Positions 8,022 to 16,804 of a stretch of DNA of 64,000 nt are shown one piece after another. Source of the DNA: Mycolicibacterium iranicum (GTDB lineage Bacteria; Actinomycetota; Actinomycetes; Mycobacteriales; Mycobacteriaceae); NCBI RefSeq assembly GCF_014190915.1, contig NZ_JACHVU010000012.1, positions 62,001 to 126,000 of the forward strand, given 5' to 3'. The notes under the pieces were generated by a model that saw nothing but the letters and a program-made list of their open reading frames with translations, did not search any database and had not been told where the DNA came from. Position 1 is the first letter of the stretch. Each line of letters starts with the position of its first letter. The position numbers and the translations under genes are program-made.

Positions 8022-9809
8022 TCAGGATCGGGTGAAGAGCTCGGCGGCCTTGGTCTTGATCGTCTGGTACACGAGATGGCGTGCATTCGGGTCGCCCTTG
8101 GCCACGGCCTGTGTCATCTTCAGCATCTCGTCGAACGTGACGTGCGGCGGGATCGGCGGCACTTCGGGATCGCAGCGCACATCGATCAGTGTGGGTCCTG
8201 GCGTCGACAGCGCCCAGTCCCACGCCGTCGCGACGTCGGCCTCACACTCGACGGTCATCGCGTCGAGACCCATCGCCCGGGCCACCTCCGCATAGCTCAC
8301 CGCGGGCAGACTCTGCGACTCCTCGAACTTCGGGGCGCCGCCCATCGCGCGCAGCTCCCACGTCACCTGGTTCAGGTCGCCGTTGCCGAACACGCAGATC
8401 ACGAACGGAAGCTCGTCCCACTCTCCGCGATAGCGGTTGATGGTCAGCAGCTCCGCGAGCCCGTTCATCTGCATCGCCCCGTCGCCGACCAGCGCGACGA
8501 CCGGCCGGTCCGGGTGGGCGAACTTCGCCCCCAGCGCATACGGGACCGCGCACCCCATGGTCGCCAGCGTGCCGGACACCGACCCACGGACGTCCCCGCT
8601 GAACTGCAGGCAACGCGCGTACCACGTGGTCGACGATCCCGAGTCCGCGGTGACGATCGCGTTGCCGGGCAACCGCTTCGACAGCTCCCAGGCCACGCGC
8701 ATCGGATTGACCGGCTGCGCGGCGAGCATGCTTTGCTTCTCCAGGGTCCGCCACCAGTTCTCGACGTTCGACTCGATGGTGTCCCGCCACCCGGAGTCCG
8801 ACTTCGGCTGCAGGTGCGGTTGCAGGGCAGCCAGAGTCACCTTGGCGTCGGCGACGATGTTCAGTTCGGTCGGATAGCGCATCCCGATCGAGGTGCCGTC
8901 GTTGTCGACCTGGACGGCGCGCGCCTGGCCGAACTCCGGAAGGAACTGCGTGTACGGGAAATTGGACCCGACAATGAGCAGGGTGTCGCAGTCCCGCATC
9001 AGCTCATAGCTGGGCCGGGTGCCCAGAAGCCCGATCGCGCCCGTCACGAACGGCAGGTCGTCGGCCAGAACGTCCTTGCCCAGCAGCGCTTTTGCCACAC
9101 CGGCGCCGGTCAGACGGGCGACTTCGGCGACCTCGGCGGCGGCACCGCGCGCCCCCTGCCCGATCAGGATCGCCACCCGCTCACCCTCGTTGAGGATGTC
9201 CGCGGCCAGGCGCACCTGAGCGTCGGACGGCGTGATGACGCCGACCACGTCACCGGGGTCGCTGGACGGGACGTGCTTGAACTGGTGTCCGGGCGGCTCG
9301 TACTCCTCCTCCTGCAGGTCCGACGGCACGATGACCACGGTGGGCGCGCGCCGGGTGCGGGCGGTGCGGATCGCGCGGTCCAGGGTGGCGGGCAGCTGCG
9401 CCGAGGCGTTCACCTCCACGACGTAGTCGCTCGCGACGTCGCCGAACAGCGCCTGCAGGTCGACCTCCTGCTGGTAGCTGCCGCCCATCGCGGTACGCGC
9501 CGTCTGGCCGATGATCGCGACCACCGGGACATGGTCGAGCTTGGCGTCGTACAACCCGTTGATGAGGTGGATGGCGCCCGGGCCGGAGGTCGCCATGCAC
9601 ACGCCGACCTCACCGGAGAACTTCGCGTAGCCCACCGCGGCGAACGCCGCCATCTCCTCGTGCCGGGTCTGCACGAACTTGGGGTCGTTGTCGGCACGCC
9701 CCAGCGCAGAGATCAGGCCGTTGATCCCGTCGCCGGGGTAGCCGAAGATGTGGGTCACGTTCCACTGTCGGAGGCGGTCGAGGATGAAGTCGGCGACATC
9801 GGTGCTCAT
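8022..9809 (-). CDS. Thiamine-diphosphate enzyme of the pyruvate oxidase/acetolactate synthase type
   Basis: 595 residues with the three-domain layout of this superfamily. Residues 1-165 are the pyrimidine-binding domain with the catalytic Glu in RHEEMAAFAA (near residue 50). The middle domain (about 190-325) carries LIGQGARGA and GLLGTRPSYELMRDCDTLLIVGS, close to quinone-dependent pyruvate dehydrogenase (PoxB-like) rather than acetolactate synthase. The pyrophosphate domain has the GDGAMQMNGLAELLTI motif and a closing NGDLN. It probably oxidises or decarboxylates a 2-oxo acid in the cytosol or at the membrane; the substrate cannot be fixed. It is divergent from tex with a shared 95-base promoter region. 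Confidence 0.8.
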   Translation of the reverse strand: MSTDVADFILDRLRQWNVTHIFGYPGDGINGLISALGRADNDPKFVQTRHEEMAAFAAVGYAKFSGEVGVCMATSGPGAIHLINGLYDAKLDHVPVVAIIGQTARTAMGGSYQQEVDLQALFGDVASDYVVEVNASAQLPATLDRAIRTARTRRAPTVVIVPSDLQEEEYEPPGHQFKHVPSSDPGDVVGVITPSDAQVRLAADILNEGERVAILIGQGARGAAAEVAEVARLTGAGVAKALLGKDVLADDLPFVTGAIGLLGTRPSYELMRDCDTLLIVGSNFPYTQFLPEFGQARAVQVDNDGTSIGMRYPTELNIVADAKVTLAALQPHLQPKSDSGWRDTIESNVENWWRTLEKQSMLAAQPVNPMRVAWELSKRLPGNAIVTADSGSSTTWYARCLQFSGDVRGSVSGTLATMGCAVPYALGAKFAHPDRPVVALVGDGAMQMNGLAELLTINRYRGEWDELPFVICVFGNGDLNQVTWELRAMGGAPKFEESQSLPAVSYAEVARAMGLDAMTVECEADVATAWDWALSTPGPTLIDVRCDPEVPPIPPHVTFDEMLKMTQAVAKGDPNARHLVYQTIKTKAAELFTRS

Positions 9810-9891
9810 GCAGACGGCGGCTACCCCGACGCGGGTTGCTCAAACTCGGCGGGCGGCCGTGTCCCGGACCGGTCCTGTCCGGCCGGTTGGG

Positions 9892-9897
9892 TAGGGT
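9892..9897 (+). promoter_or_regulatory. -10 hexamer of a leaderless tex promoter
   Basis: TAGGGT followed by seven bases and then GTG 9905. In mycobacteria a TANNNT hexamer six to eight bases before a start codon is the usual sign of a leaderless transcript. No ribosome binding site is present before GTG 9905, which agrees. Confidence 0.55.
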
Positions 9898-9904
9898 TCC
9901 GCGC

Positions 9905-12238
9905 GTGATCAAGTCCGGCGCGCTCGAATCCGTAAATGCCCGTCTCGCTGAGGAACTGGCCGTAGGGGAGAACCAGGTGGCTGCGGCCGTGCGGCTGCTC
10001 GACGAGGGAGCGACGGTCCCGTTCATCGCCCGCTACCGCAAGGAGGCCACCGGCAGCCTCGATGACGGGCAATTGCGCCTCCTGGAGGAACGTCTCGGCT
10101 ATCTGCGGGAGCTCGATGATCGCCGCAGTGCGGTGCTGGCCTCGATCAAGGAGCAGGGCAAACTCACCGCCGAGCTCACCGCGGCGTTGATGGCCGCCGA
10201 CACCAAGGCGCGGGTCGAGGACATCTACCTGCCCTACAAGCCGAAGCGGCGGACCAAGGCGCAGATCGCCCGGGAGGCGGGGCTGGAGCCGCTGGCCGAA
10301 CAACTGCTGACCGACCCGTCGCTCTCACCCGAAGCCGCCGCGGCGCCGTTCGTCGCCGGTGAGGTCGCCGATGTCGCGGCGGCGCTGGAGGGGGCGCGGC
10401 ACATCGTCGTCGAACGCGCCGCCGAGAACGCCGAGCTGGTCGGTGGGCTACGGGAGCGGTTCTGGGAGACGGGGACCATCACCGCGAGGCCCGCCTCCGA
10501 GGCCGCGCTCACCTCGGAGAAGACCCAGAAGTTCCGCGACTACTTCGACCACGCCGAACCGCTGGCGGCGATGCCGTCCCATCGCGTCCTGGCCGTGCTG
10601 CGCGGCGAGAAGGAGCAGGCCCTGTCCCTGTCGCTGGACGGCGGCGAGGACGACACGTATCAGGCGATGATCGCGACGGCGCTCGGGGTGGACCTCACGG
10701 CGGGCGCGCCGGCCACGCCGTGGCTGGCGGCCACGATCGGTTTCGCGTGGCGCACCCGGCTCTCGGTCTCGGCCTCGGTGGACGCGCGCGTCCGGCTGAA
10801 GCTCCGTGCCGAAGAGGACGCGGTGACAGTCTTCGCCAAGAACCTCAAGGACCTGCTGCTGGCGGCCCCCGCCGGTAACCGCACCACGATGGGCCTGGAT
10901 CCGGGGTTCCGCACCGGGGTGAAGGTCGCGGTCGTCGACGGGACGGGCAAGGTCCTCGACACCTGCGCGATCTTCCCGCACCAGCCGCAGAAGCAGTGGG
11001 ACTCCGCCAAGGCCACGCTGGCCGCACTCGTCGCGCGTCACGGCATCGAGCTCATCGCCGTCGGCAACGGCACCGCCTCGCGCGAAACCGACGCTCTGGC
11101 AACGGAGTTGATCGCCGACATCCGGGCCGCCGGTGCTGCCGCGCCGAACAAGGCGATGGTCAGCGAGGCCGGGGCGTCGGTGTACTCGGCCTCGGCCTAC
11201 GCCGCACACGAGCTGCCGGGTCTCGACGTCACGCTGCGCGGGGCCGTGTCCATCGCGCGGCGCCTCCAGGACCCGCTGGCCGAACTCGTCAAGATCGAAC
11301 CCAAGTCGATCGGTGTGGGCCAGTACCAGCACGACGTGACGCCGGGAATCCTGGCCAAGAGCCTGGGCGCCGTCGTCGAAGACGCGGTCAACGCCGTCGG
11401 CGTGGACCTCAACACCGCCTCGGTGCCCCTGCTCTCGCGAGTCTCGGGGATCACCGAGTCACTGGCGGAGGCGATCGTCGCCCACCGCGACAAGGCCGGC
11501 CGTTTCCAGAACCGCCGCGCGCTGTTGGACGTTCCGCGGCTGGGGCCCAAGGCATTCGAACAGTGCGCCGGCTTTCTGCGTATCCGCGACGGCGAGGATC
11601 CCCTCGACGCCTCCGGCGTCCACCCGGAGTCCTATCCCGTGGTGCGGCGCATCCTCGACCGCGCGGGCCTGACATTGGCCGAGATCATCGGCGACGAACG
11701 AGCCCTGCGGGCACTGCGCCCCGGTGATTTCGCCGACGACCGGTTCGGCATCCCGACCGTGACCGACATCCTCGGTGAGCTCGAAAAGCCCGGACGGGAT
11801 CCGCGGCCGGCATTCACCACCGCGACTTTCGCGGCGGGAGTGGAGAAGGTGGCCGACCTCAAGGCCGGGATGGTGCTGGAGGGGGTCGTCACGAACGTGG
11901 CGGCGTTCGGCGCGTTCGTCGACATCGGGGTGCACCAGGACGGGCTGGTCCATGTGTCGGCGATGGCGGACCGCTACGTGTCGGACCCCCACGAGGTCGT
12001 GCGGTCCGGGCAGGTGGTGCGCGTCAAGGTCGTCGATGTCGACGTCGAACGCCGGCGCATCGGCTTGACGCTGCGACTCAAGGACGAGACCAAGCCCGCG
12101 CGTGGTCCCCGCAGGGACGAGCGACCGCGGACCACAGCGCGGAAGCCGCAGCGGCCCAACGCCTCCGGTGCCACGACCGGCGCCAGGGCCGGCGGCTCGA
12201 TGGCACAGGCGCTACGGGACGCGGGCTTCGGACGATGA
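9905..12238 (+). CDS. tex: Tex-family RNA-binding transcription accessory protein
   Basis: 777 residues from GTG 9905, matching the usual length near 770. An upstream in-frame start at 9836 would add 23 unlike residues inside the divergent promoter. The order of parts is that of Tex: helical N-terminal region, YqgF-like RNase H fold (TTMGLDPGFRTGVKVAVVDG near residue 322), tandem helix-hairpin-helix region (VPLLSRVSGITESLAEAIVAHRDKAG), and an S1 RNA-binding domain near residues 650-725 (GMVLEGVVTNVAAFGAFVDIG). A basic tail follows. Tex binds nucleic acid and is associated with transcription and RNA handling. The stop overlaps the start of the lipoprotein gene (ATGA), so translation is probably coupled. 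Confidence 0.93.
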   Translation: MIKSGALESVNARLAEELAVGENQVAAAVRLLDEGATVPFIARYRKEATGSLDDGQLRLLEERLGYLRELDDRRSAVLASIKEQGKLTAELTAALMAADTKARVEDIYLPYKPKRRTKAQIAREAGLEPLAEQLLTDPSLSPEAAAAPFVAGEVADVAAALEGARHIVVERAAENAELVGGLRERFWETGTITARPASEAALTSEKTQKFRDYFDHAEPLAAMPSHRVLAVLRGEKEQALSLSLDGGEDDTYQAMIATALGVDLTAGAPATPWLAATIGFAWRTRLSVSASVDARVRLKLRAEEDAVTVFAKNLKDLLLAAPAGNRTTMGLDPGFRTGVKVAVVDGTGKVLDTCAIFPHQPQKQWDSAKATLAALVARHGIELIAVGNGTASRETDALATELIADIRAAGAAAPNKAMVSEAGASVYSASAYAAHELPGLDVTLRGAVSIARRLQDPLAELVKIEPKSIGVGQYQHDVTPGILAKSLGAVVEDAVNAVGVDLNTASVPLLSRVSGITESLAEAIVAHRDKAGRFQNRRALLDVPRLGPKAFEQCAGFLRIRDGEDPLDASGVHPESYPVVRRILDRAGLTLAEIIGDERALRALRPGDFADDRFGIPTVTDILGELEKPGRDPRPAFTTATFAAGVEKVADLKAGMVLEGVVTNVAAFGAFVDIGVHQDGLVHVSAMADRYVSDPHEVVRSGQVVRVKVVDVDVERRRIGLTLRLKDETKPARGPRRDERPRTTARKPQRPNASGATTGARAGGSMAQALRDAGFGR

Positions 12239-12882
12239 TCGTGACGGCGCGGCGGGGTACGGCGGTAGGCGCCGTGGCCCTCGCGCTGCTCTGCGGTTGC
12301 ACCCGCCACGTCGACGATCCGCGGGGCACGCCGGAGTCGATGGCGGCACCGATCACCACCCAGCAGGTCGTGGACCTGCTCAGCCCGGCCGTGATCGGCG
12401 AGGACGGCAACCTGTTCGTCGTCGCCGAGCCGGCGGGGTGCGCGGGACTGGCCCGTGAGGTCGACCCGCCGTTTCTCGACGAAGGACGGCCGCTGGCCAC
12501 CGACGGAGGTCACTGGACCACCGACGACGGCCAGTTCTTCATCGAGGAGATGGTCGCGGTGTACCGCTGGGACTTCGATCCGGCGGGCGCCCTCGACTCG
12601 GTGCGGGCGGCCATCGCCGACTGTGACGGGGACACGGTGACCGTCACCACCATGCAGGAGCGCACCTACGAGTTCACGGTGCAGCCGGCCGCCGCGGGGC
12701 CCGAGGGCAGCGTGCTGTGGTCCCTGCGGGCGGTCGACTGGAACTGCGACAACCTGTTCGTCGCCGCACACAACGCGGCGATCGAGATCACCACGTGCGG
12801 AACGAATCCCGGGTTCGACGTGCCAGGACTGGCAGCGGATGCGCTGGAGCGGATCGAGCGACTGGCCAACACGACGGCGTAG
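12235..12882 (+). CDS. Lipoprotein with a PknH-like sensor domain
   Basis: 215 residues. The first 22 residues are a lipoprotein signal: basic MIVTARRG, a hydrophobic stretch, and the lipobox LLCGC with the modified Cys at residue 22. The remainder fits the extracellular PknH-type sensor fold of mycobacterial lipoproteins: an early ITTQQVVDLLSPAVI helix, Cys in AGCAGLAREV, CDGDTVTVTT, NCDNLFVAAHNAAIEITTCG. Four cysteines in the mature part suggest two disulfides. It sits outside the membrane. ATG 12235 overlaps the tex stop as ATGA. Its stop is directly adjacent to the stop of convergent eutC. The ligand is unknown. Confidence 0.72.
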   Translation: MIVTARRGTAVGAVALALLCGCTRHVDDPRGTPESMAAPITTQQVVDLLSPAVIGEDGNLFVVAEPAGCAGLAREVDPPFLDEGRPLATDGGHWTTDDGQFFIEEMVAVYRWDFDPAGALDSVRAAIADCDGDTVTVTTMQERTYEFTVQPAAAGPEGSVLWSLRAVDWNCDNLFVAAHNAAIEITTCGTNPGFDVPGLAADALERIERLANTTA

Positions 12883-13632
12883 TCAGGCCCCCAGGTCGGC
12901 CCGCGAGGTGTCCTTCAGGTCGACGCCGGAACGGCCGAGCCGGCGCGCGCCGGCCACCAGCCGCACCGCGATGCGGGCAGCGGCCCGATAGCCGAGGCCG
13001 TCGGGCGGGTGGATGTTGGAGATGCAGTTGCGGTCGGCGTCGGTGCGCCCCGGCCGGGGCAGATGCGTCAGGTAGATACCGAGACTGTCGGCGACGGTGA
13101 GCCCGGGGCGTTCGCCGATGACCATCAACAACGTCGAGACACCCAGCGCCGCACCGACGTGGTCGCCGAGGGCGACTCGGGCCTGGGTGGCGATCACCGG
13201 CGGTGCGACCCGGTAGGCACCGCAGAACTCCTCCGCCAGCGCCGACAGCAGCGGAGCGCCGTGATCGGCGAGCGCGCGCGGCGACAGGCCGTCGGCCAGC
13301 ACGATGCCGATGTCGGCCTCCGAACGCGGCAGCATCTCCAGACCGTCCGGCGTGCGACCGAGATCGGGTCGCCGCAGATACTCGCCCCGGGTGGTCGCCA
13401 TGCTGCGGACGTGCCGCGGTGCCCCCAGGCCGACCGCGTCCACCTGGGAGGTGAGCATCTCAACGTCCAACGGCACATGGACCGCGTCGCGGGCAGCAGA
13501 GTGCGCGGCCTTGAATTCCAAAACACGGTGCGAGGGAAGGGAATTGCCTGCGCGCCCCAGGCCGATGCGGGCCTGCGTCGTGCTGCGCAGCGGGGCCCAC
13601 ACGTCACCCTCGACCGGGACCTGCGCGCTCAT
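12883..13632 (-). CDS. eutC: Ethanolamine ammonia-lyase small subunit EutC
   Basis: 249 residues from ATG 13632, which overlaps the eutB stop as ATGA; a longer in-frame ORF reaching 13725 lies inside eutB and is not used. Seen family features: STTQARIGLGRAGNSLPSHRVLEFKAAHSAARDAVH near the N-terminus, then SEADIGIVLADGLSPRAL, VIGERPGLTVADSLGIYLTH, and DRNCISNIHPPDGLGYRAAA. With EutB it forms the adenosylcobalamin-dependent enzyme that splits ethanolamine into acetaldehyde and ammonia. It is the last gene of the operon permease-eutB-eutC. Confidence 0.95.
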   Translation of the reverse strand: MSAQVPVEGDVWAPLRSTTQARIGLGRAGNSLPSHRVLEFKAAHSAARDAVHVPLDVEMLTSQVDAVGLGAPRHVRSMATTRGEYLRRPDLGRTPDGLEMLPRSEADIGIVLADGLSPRALADHGAPLLSALAEEFCGAYRVAPPVIATQARVALGDHVGAALGVSTLLMVIGERPGLTVADSLGIYLTHLPRPGRTDADRNCISNIHPPDGLGYRAAARIAVRLVAGARRLGRSGVDLKDTSRADLGA

Positions 13633-15038
13633 CCGCCGGCCGCCAGCGCGAGCAGCGGAGAGCGTGCGGGATCGACCGGCAGCACCCTGCCGTCGCCGTC
13701 GGCCATGCCGAGCCGGGCCAGCCAAGCCTCGAACTCGGGCGCCGGACGCAACCCCAGTGCCTTGCGTACGTACAGCGCATCGTGGAACGCGAGGCTCTGA
13801 TAGCCGAGCATGACGTCGTCGGCGCCGGGCACCGTGATCACGAACGCCGCCCCGGCGACCCCGAGCAGGGTCAGCAGGGTGTCCATGTCGTCCTGGTCGG
13901 CTTCCGCGTGGTTGGTGTAGCAGACGTCCACGCCCATCGGCAGTCCGAGAAGTTTCCCGCAGAAGTGGTCTTCGAGACCCGCGCGCACGATTTGCTTACC
14001 GTCGTAGAGGTATTCGGGGCCGATGAAGCCCACGACCGTGTTGACCAGGAGAGGATCCAGCGCGCGGGCGACCGCGTACGCCCTGGTCTCCAGCGTCTGC
14101 TGATCCACCGGTCTGCCTCCGGTGCCCAGGTGCGCGCCGGCCGACAGAGCCGACCCCTGCCCGGTCTCCAGGTACATGATGTTGTCGCCGACGGTGCCGC
14201 GGCCCAGCGACCGGCCCGCCTCGTTGGCCTCCTGCAGCATCGGCAGCGTGATGCCGAAGCTGCGGTTGGCGCCCTGTGTTCCGGCGATCGACTGGAACAC
14301 CAGATCCACCGGCGCCCCGCGCTCGATGAGGTCCATCGTGGTGGTGACGTGGGTCAGGACACACGACTGCATCGGGATCTCGAAGCGTTGCCGGATCTCG
14401 TCGAGCAGCTGCAGCAGATCCGAGGTGGCCTGCGGTGAATCGGTCGCCGGGTTGATACCGATGACCGCGTCCCCGCATCCCATGAGGAGACCGTCGAGCG
14501 TCGCCGCGGCGATACCGCGTGCGTCGTCGGTCGGATGATTGGGCTGCAACCGCGTCGCCAAGGCGCCCGGAACCCCGATCGACGTGCGGAAGGCGGAGCG
14601 GACCGTAGCGGCTGCGGCGACGGCGATCAGGTCCTGGTTGCGCATGATCTTCGACACCGCGGCGACCATCTCCGGCGTCAGCCCCGGCGCGACCGCGGCG
14701 ATCGTCTGCGCGCTGTCGTCACGGGATGCGGTGTCCAGCAACCAGTCCCGGAACCCTCCGACGGTGAGGTGGGAGACGGGGCCGAAGGCCGGCCGGTCAT
14801 GGGTGTCGATGATCAGTCGTGTGACGTCGTCGGTCTCGTAGGGCACCACCGGCTCTTCCAAGAAGGTCGCCATCGGTAGGTCAGCCAGAACCCATGCCGC
14901 GGCGGCTCTTTCGGCGTCCGAGGCGGCCGCGCAGCCCGCGAGTTCGTCTCCGGAGCGCTGCGGTGTCGCTTTGGCCAGGACGTCGACGAGGCTGTCGAAC
15001 TGGTAGGTGTGCCCCGAGATCTGCTGGCGGTAGGTCAT
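13629..15038 (-). CDS. eutB: Ethanolamine ammonia-lyase large subunit EutB
   Basis: 469 residues from ATG 15038; an artificial 913-residue reading extends upstream out of frame with the permease and is rejected. The TIM-barrel catalytic subunit is recognised by NPATDSPQATSDLLQLLDEI, THVTTTMDLIERGAPVDLVFQSIAGTQGANRSFG, and GLPMGVDVCYTNHAEADQDDMD. It binds ethanolamine and adenosylcobalamin in the cytosol. The start overlaps the permease stop as ATGA and its own stop overlaps eutC as ATGA, so the three genes are translationally coupled. No eutA reactivase or shell protein genes are within the window. Confidence 0.96.
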   Translation of the reverse strand: MTYRQQISGHTYQFDSLVDVLAKATPQRSGDELAGCAAASDAERAAAAWVLADLPMATFLEEPVVPYETDDVTRLIIDTHDRPAFGPVSHLTVGGFRDWLLDTASRDDSAQTIAAVAPGLTPEMVAAVSKIMRNQDLIAVAAAATVRSAFRTSIGVPGALATRLQPNHPTDDARGIAAATLDGLLMGCGDAVIGINPATDSPQATSDLLQLLDEIRQRFEIPMQSCVLTHVTTTMDLIERGAPVDLVFQSIAGTQGANRSFGITLPMLQEANEAGRSLGRGTVGDNIMYLETGQGSALSAGAHLGTGGRPVDQQTLETRAYAVARALDPLLVNTVVGFIGPEYLYDGKQIVRAGLEDHFCGKLLGLPMGVDVCYTNHAEADQDDMDTLLTLLGVAGAAFVITVPGADDVMLGYQSLAFHDALYVRKALGLRPAPEFEAWLARLGMADGDGRVLPVDPARSPLLALAAGG

Positions 15039-16444
15039 CTCAGTTCGTCCTCGGCGGCCGCCAGCGCGGCGAACTCCTCGTCGGGGGAGTTGGCCACCAG
15101 GTGGTGCCTGCTGTAGAGGCCGAAGTACGCCATGAACGCGGCGAACACTCCGAGGCAGCACAGCGCGGCGACATGGTCGACGAGGAATGTCGCGATGACG
15201 GCGAGCACTGCGACGACGAGTGCGAATCCGGTGGTCGCGACGCCTCCCGGGGTGCGGTAGGGGCGGGCCATGTCGGGTTCGCGCCGGCGCAGCACGATGT
15301 GGCTGACCATCATCAGCACATAGCTCAGCGCAGCGCCGAACACCGCCATGTTCAGCAGCAGCGCTCCCTGACCGGTCAGGGACAACGCGAAGCCGATGGC
15401 CCCGGGCACGATCAGCGCCAGGGTCGGCGCCTTGCGCGAGTTCGTCACCGAGAGCACGGTCGGCAGGTAACCCGCCCGCGACAGCGCGAACAGCTGGCGC
15501 GAGTACGCATAGATGATCGAGAAGAAGCTCGCGATCAGCCCCGCGAGGCCGATGTAGTTCACCACCTTGGCCCACACGCTGTCGCCCAGCGCCTCGACGA
15601 GTGGATTGCCCGACTCCGACATCGCGGCGGCGCCGCCGGCGCCGGTGGTCAGCACAAGGACCGCCACGCAGGTCACCAGCAGCACTGCCATCGCGGCGAT
15701 GATGCCGCGGGGCACATTGCGCTCGGGTTGGTCGGCTTCCTCGGCGGCGAGCGGAACGCCTTCGATGGCCAGGAAGAACCAGATCGCGAACGGGATCGCG
15801 GCCCACACGCCCAGCAGGCCGAACGGCAGTAGCGGCGACGCGCCCGCCGCATCGGTGACCGCGATGTCGGTCAGGTTGGCGGTGTCGAACTGACCGACCG
15901 CGGCGACGGCGAACACGATCAGGCCGACCAGCGCGATACCGGTGATCACGAACATCACCTTGAGCGCCTCGCCGACGCCGGACAGGTGGATGCCGATGAA
16001 GATCGCATAGGCGGCGAGGTAGACCCACCACCCGTCGGTGATACCGAACAGGCCGAGCGACTCGACATAGGCCCCGATGAACGTCGCGATCGCCGCGGGG
16101 GCGATCGCGTACTCGATGAGAATGGCGGTGCCCGTGGCGAATCCACCCCACGGTCCGAGGGCGCGGCGCGCGAAGGTGTAGCCACCTCCGGCCGCGGGCA
16201 GGGCCGAGGACAATTCGGCCATCCCCAGCACCAGTGCCAGATACATCGCGGCGATCACGACCGCGGCGATCGCGAGGCCGCCGAACCCGCCCTCGGCCAG
16301 GCCGAAGTTCCATCCGGAGTAGTCCCCGGACACCACGTAGCTGACGCCCAGGCCGGCGAGCAGAATCCACCCCGCGCTGCCCTTCTTCAGCTGTCGCTTC
16401 TGCAGATAGGCATCGGATTCCCGATGAGTGCCGACCCCGCTCAT
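15035..16444 (-). CDS. eat: Ethanolamine permease (APC superfamily)
   Basis: 469 residues with about twelve hydrophobic segments. The start motif LKKGSAGWILLAGLGVSYVVSGDYSGWNFGL is typical of the APC ethanolamine permease branch, and AGGGYTFARRALGPWGG and PLAAEEADQPERNVPRG are conserved APC loops. It brings ethanolamine across the plasma membrane with protons. ATG 16444 has an AGGGAGCT ribosome binding site 6 bases upstream. It is the first gene of the eutBC operon; the promoter should lie in 16445-16560. The last residues (AALAAAEDELR) form an acidic cytosolic tail. Confidence 0.92.
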   Translation of the reverse strand: MSGVGTHRESDAYLQKRQLKKGSAGWILLAGLGVSYVVSGDYSGWNFGLAEGGFGGLAIAAVVIAAMYLALVLGMAELSSALPAAGGGYTFARRALGPWGGFATGTAILIEYAIAPAAIATFIGAYVESLGLFGITDGWWVYLAAYAIFIGIHLSGVGEALKVMFVITGIALVGLIVFAVAAVGQFDTANLTDIAVTDAAGASPLLPFGLLGVWAAIPFAIWFFLAIEGVPLAAEEADQPERNVPRGIIAAMAVLLVTCVAVLVLTTGAGGAAAMSESGNPLVEALGDSVWAKVVNYIGLAGLIASFFSIIYAYSRQLFALSRAGYLPTVLSVTNSRKAPTLALIVPGAIGFALSLTGQGALLLNMAVFGAALSYVLMMVSHIVLRRREPDMARPYRTPGGVATTGFALVVAVLAVIATFLVDHVAALCCLGVFAAFMAYFGLYSRHHLVANSPDEEFAALAAAEDELR

Positions 16445-16493
16445 GGTGGAGCTCCCTTCATGCTGTGACCTAGCACACTAGCCCACGCCGAGT

Positions 16494-16508
16494 TGCAACA
16501 ACGTTGCA
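16494..16508. promoter_or_regulatory. Inverted repeat upstream of the ethanolamine operon
   Basis: TGCAAC-AAC-GTTGCA, 6-bp arms with a 3-base centre, about 50 bases before the permease start in the divergent region 16445-16804. A further TTGTTG motif lies beside it. Position and symmetry fit an operator for the ethanolamine operon. The regulator is not identified in the window. Confidence 0.4.
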
Positions 16509-16663
16509 CCTACAATCCAAAGTTGTTGACGCACAACGAAATACACACAAAAGACGCATGCGAAAGGCGAACGCGACGACGGCGTCGCACCCCGGACGGC
16601 GCGCGGGAACCGCACGATGGCGATACGCTCCAGCCGGTCCGCCGGACAACCCCGGGACGGACT

Positions 16664-16687
16664 TAAAGGTCGGCTGACCGACCTTTA
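16664..16687. promoter_or_regulatory. Perfect 10-bp-arm palindrome in a divergent intergenic region
   Basis: TAAAGGTCGG at 16664-16673, loop CTGA, and the exact complement CCGACCTTTA at 16678-16687. It lies between two divergently transcribed genes, where a terminator has no obvious purpose, so a dimeric repressor operator (TetR-like in appearance) is the more likely reading. Directly overlapping its right end is TTAGG-GGAG-CCTAA (16685-16698), which resembles one side of the mycobacterial IdeR iron box. Confidence 0.5.
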
Positions 16688-16804
16688 GGGGAGCCTAAGG
16701 GCTCGGCAAGTCGGTGTCCACCCCTGCGCACGTTTCACCCCACCTGTAACAGCAGTTGCACAGTGTCCGATAGATCACACACACCGGTGACGGAAGGGGA
16801 CGGC

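Noticed and set aside
15039..16370. In-frame extension of eutB giving a 913-residue protein
   Set aside because: The added 444 residues are Arg-rich and lie in another frame of the permease gene. ATG 15038 overlaps the permease stop as ATGA and gives the normal EutB length.
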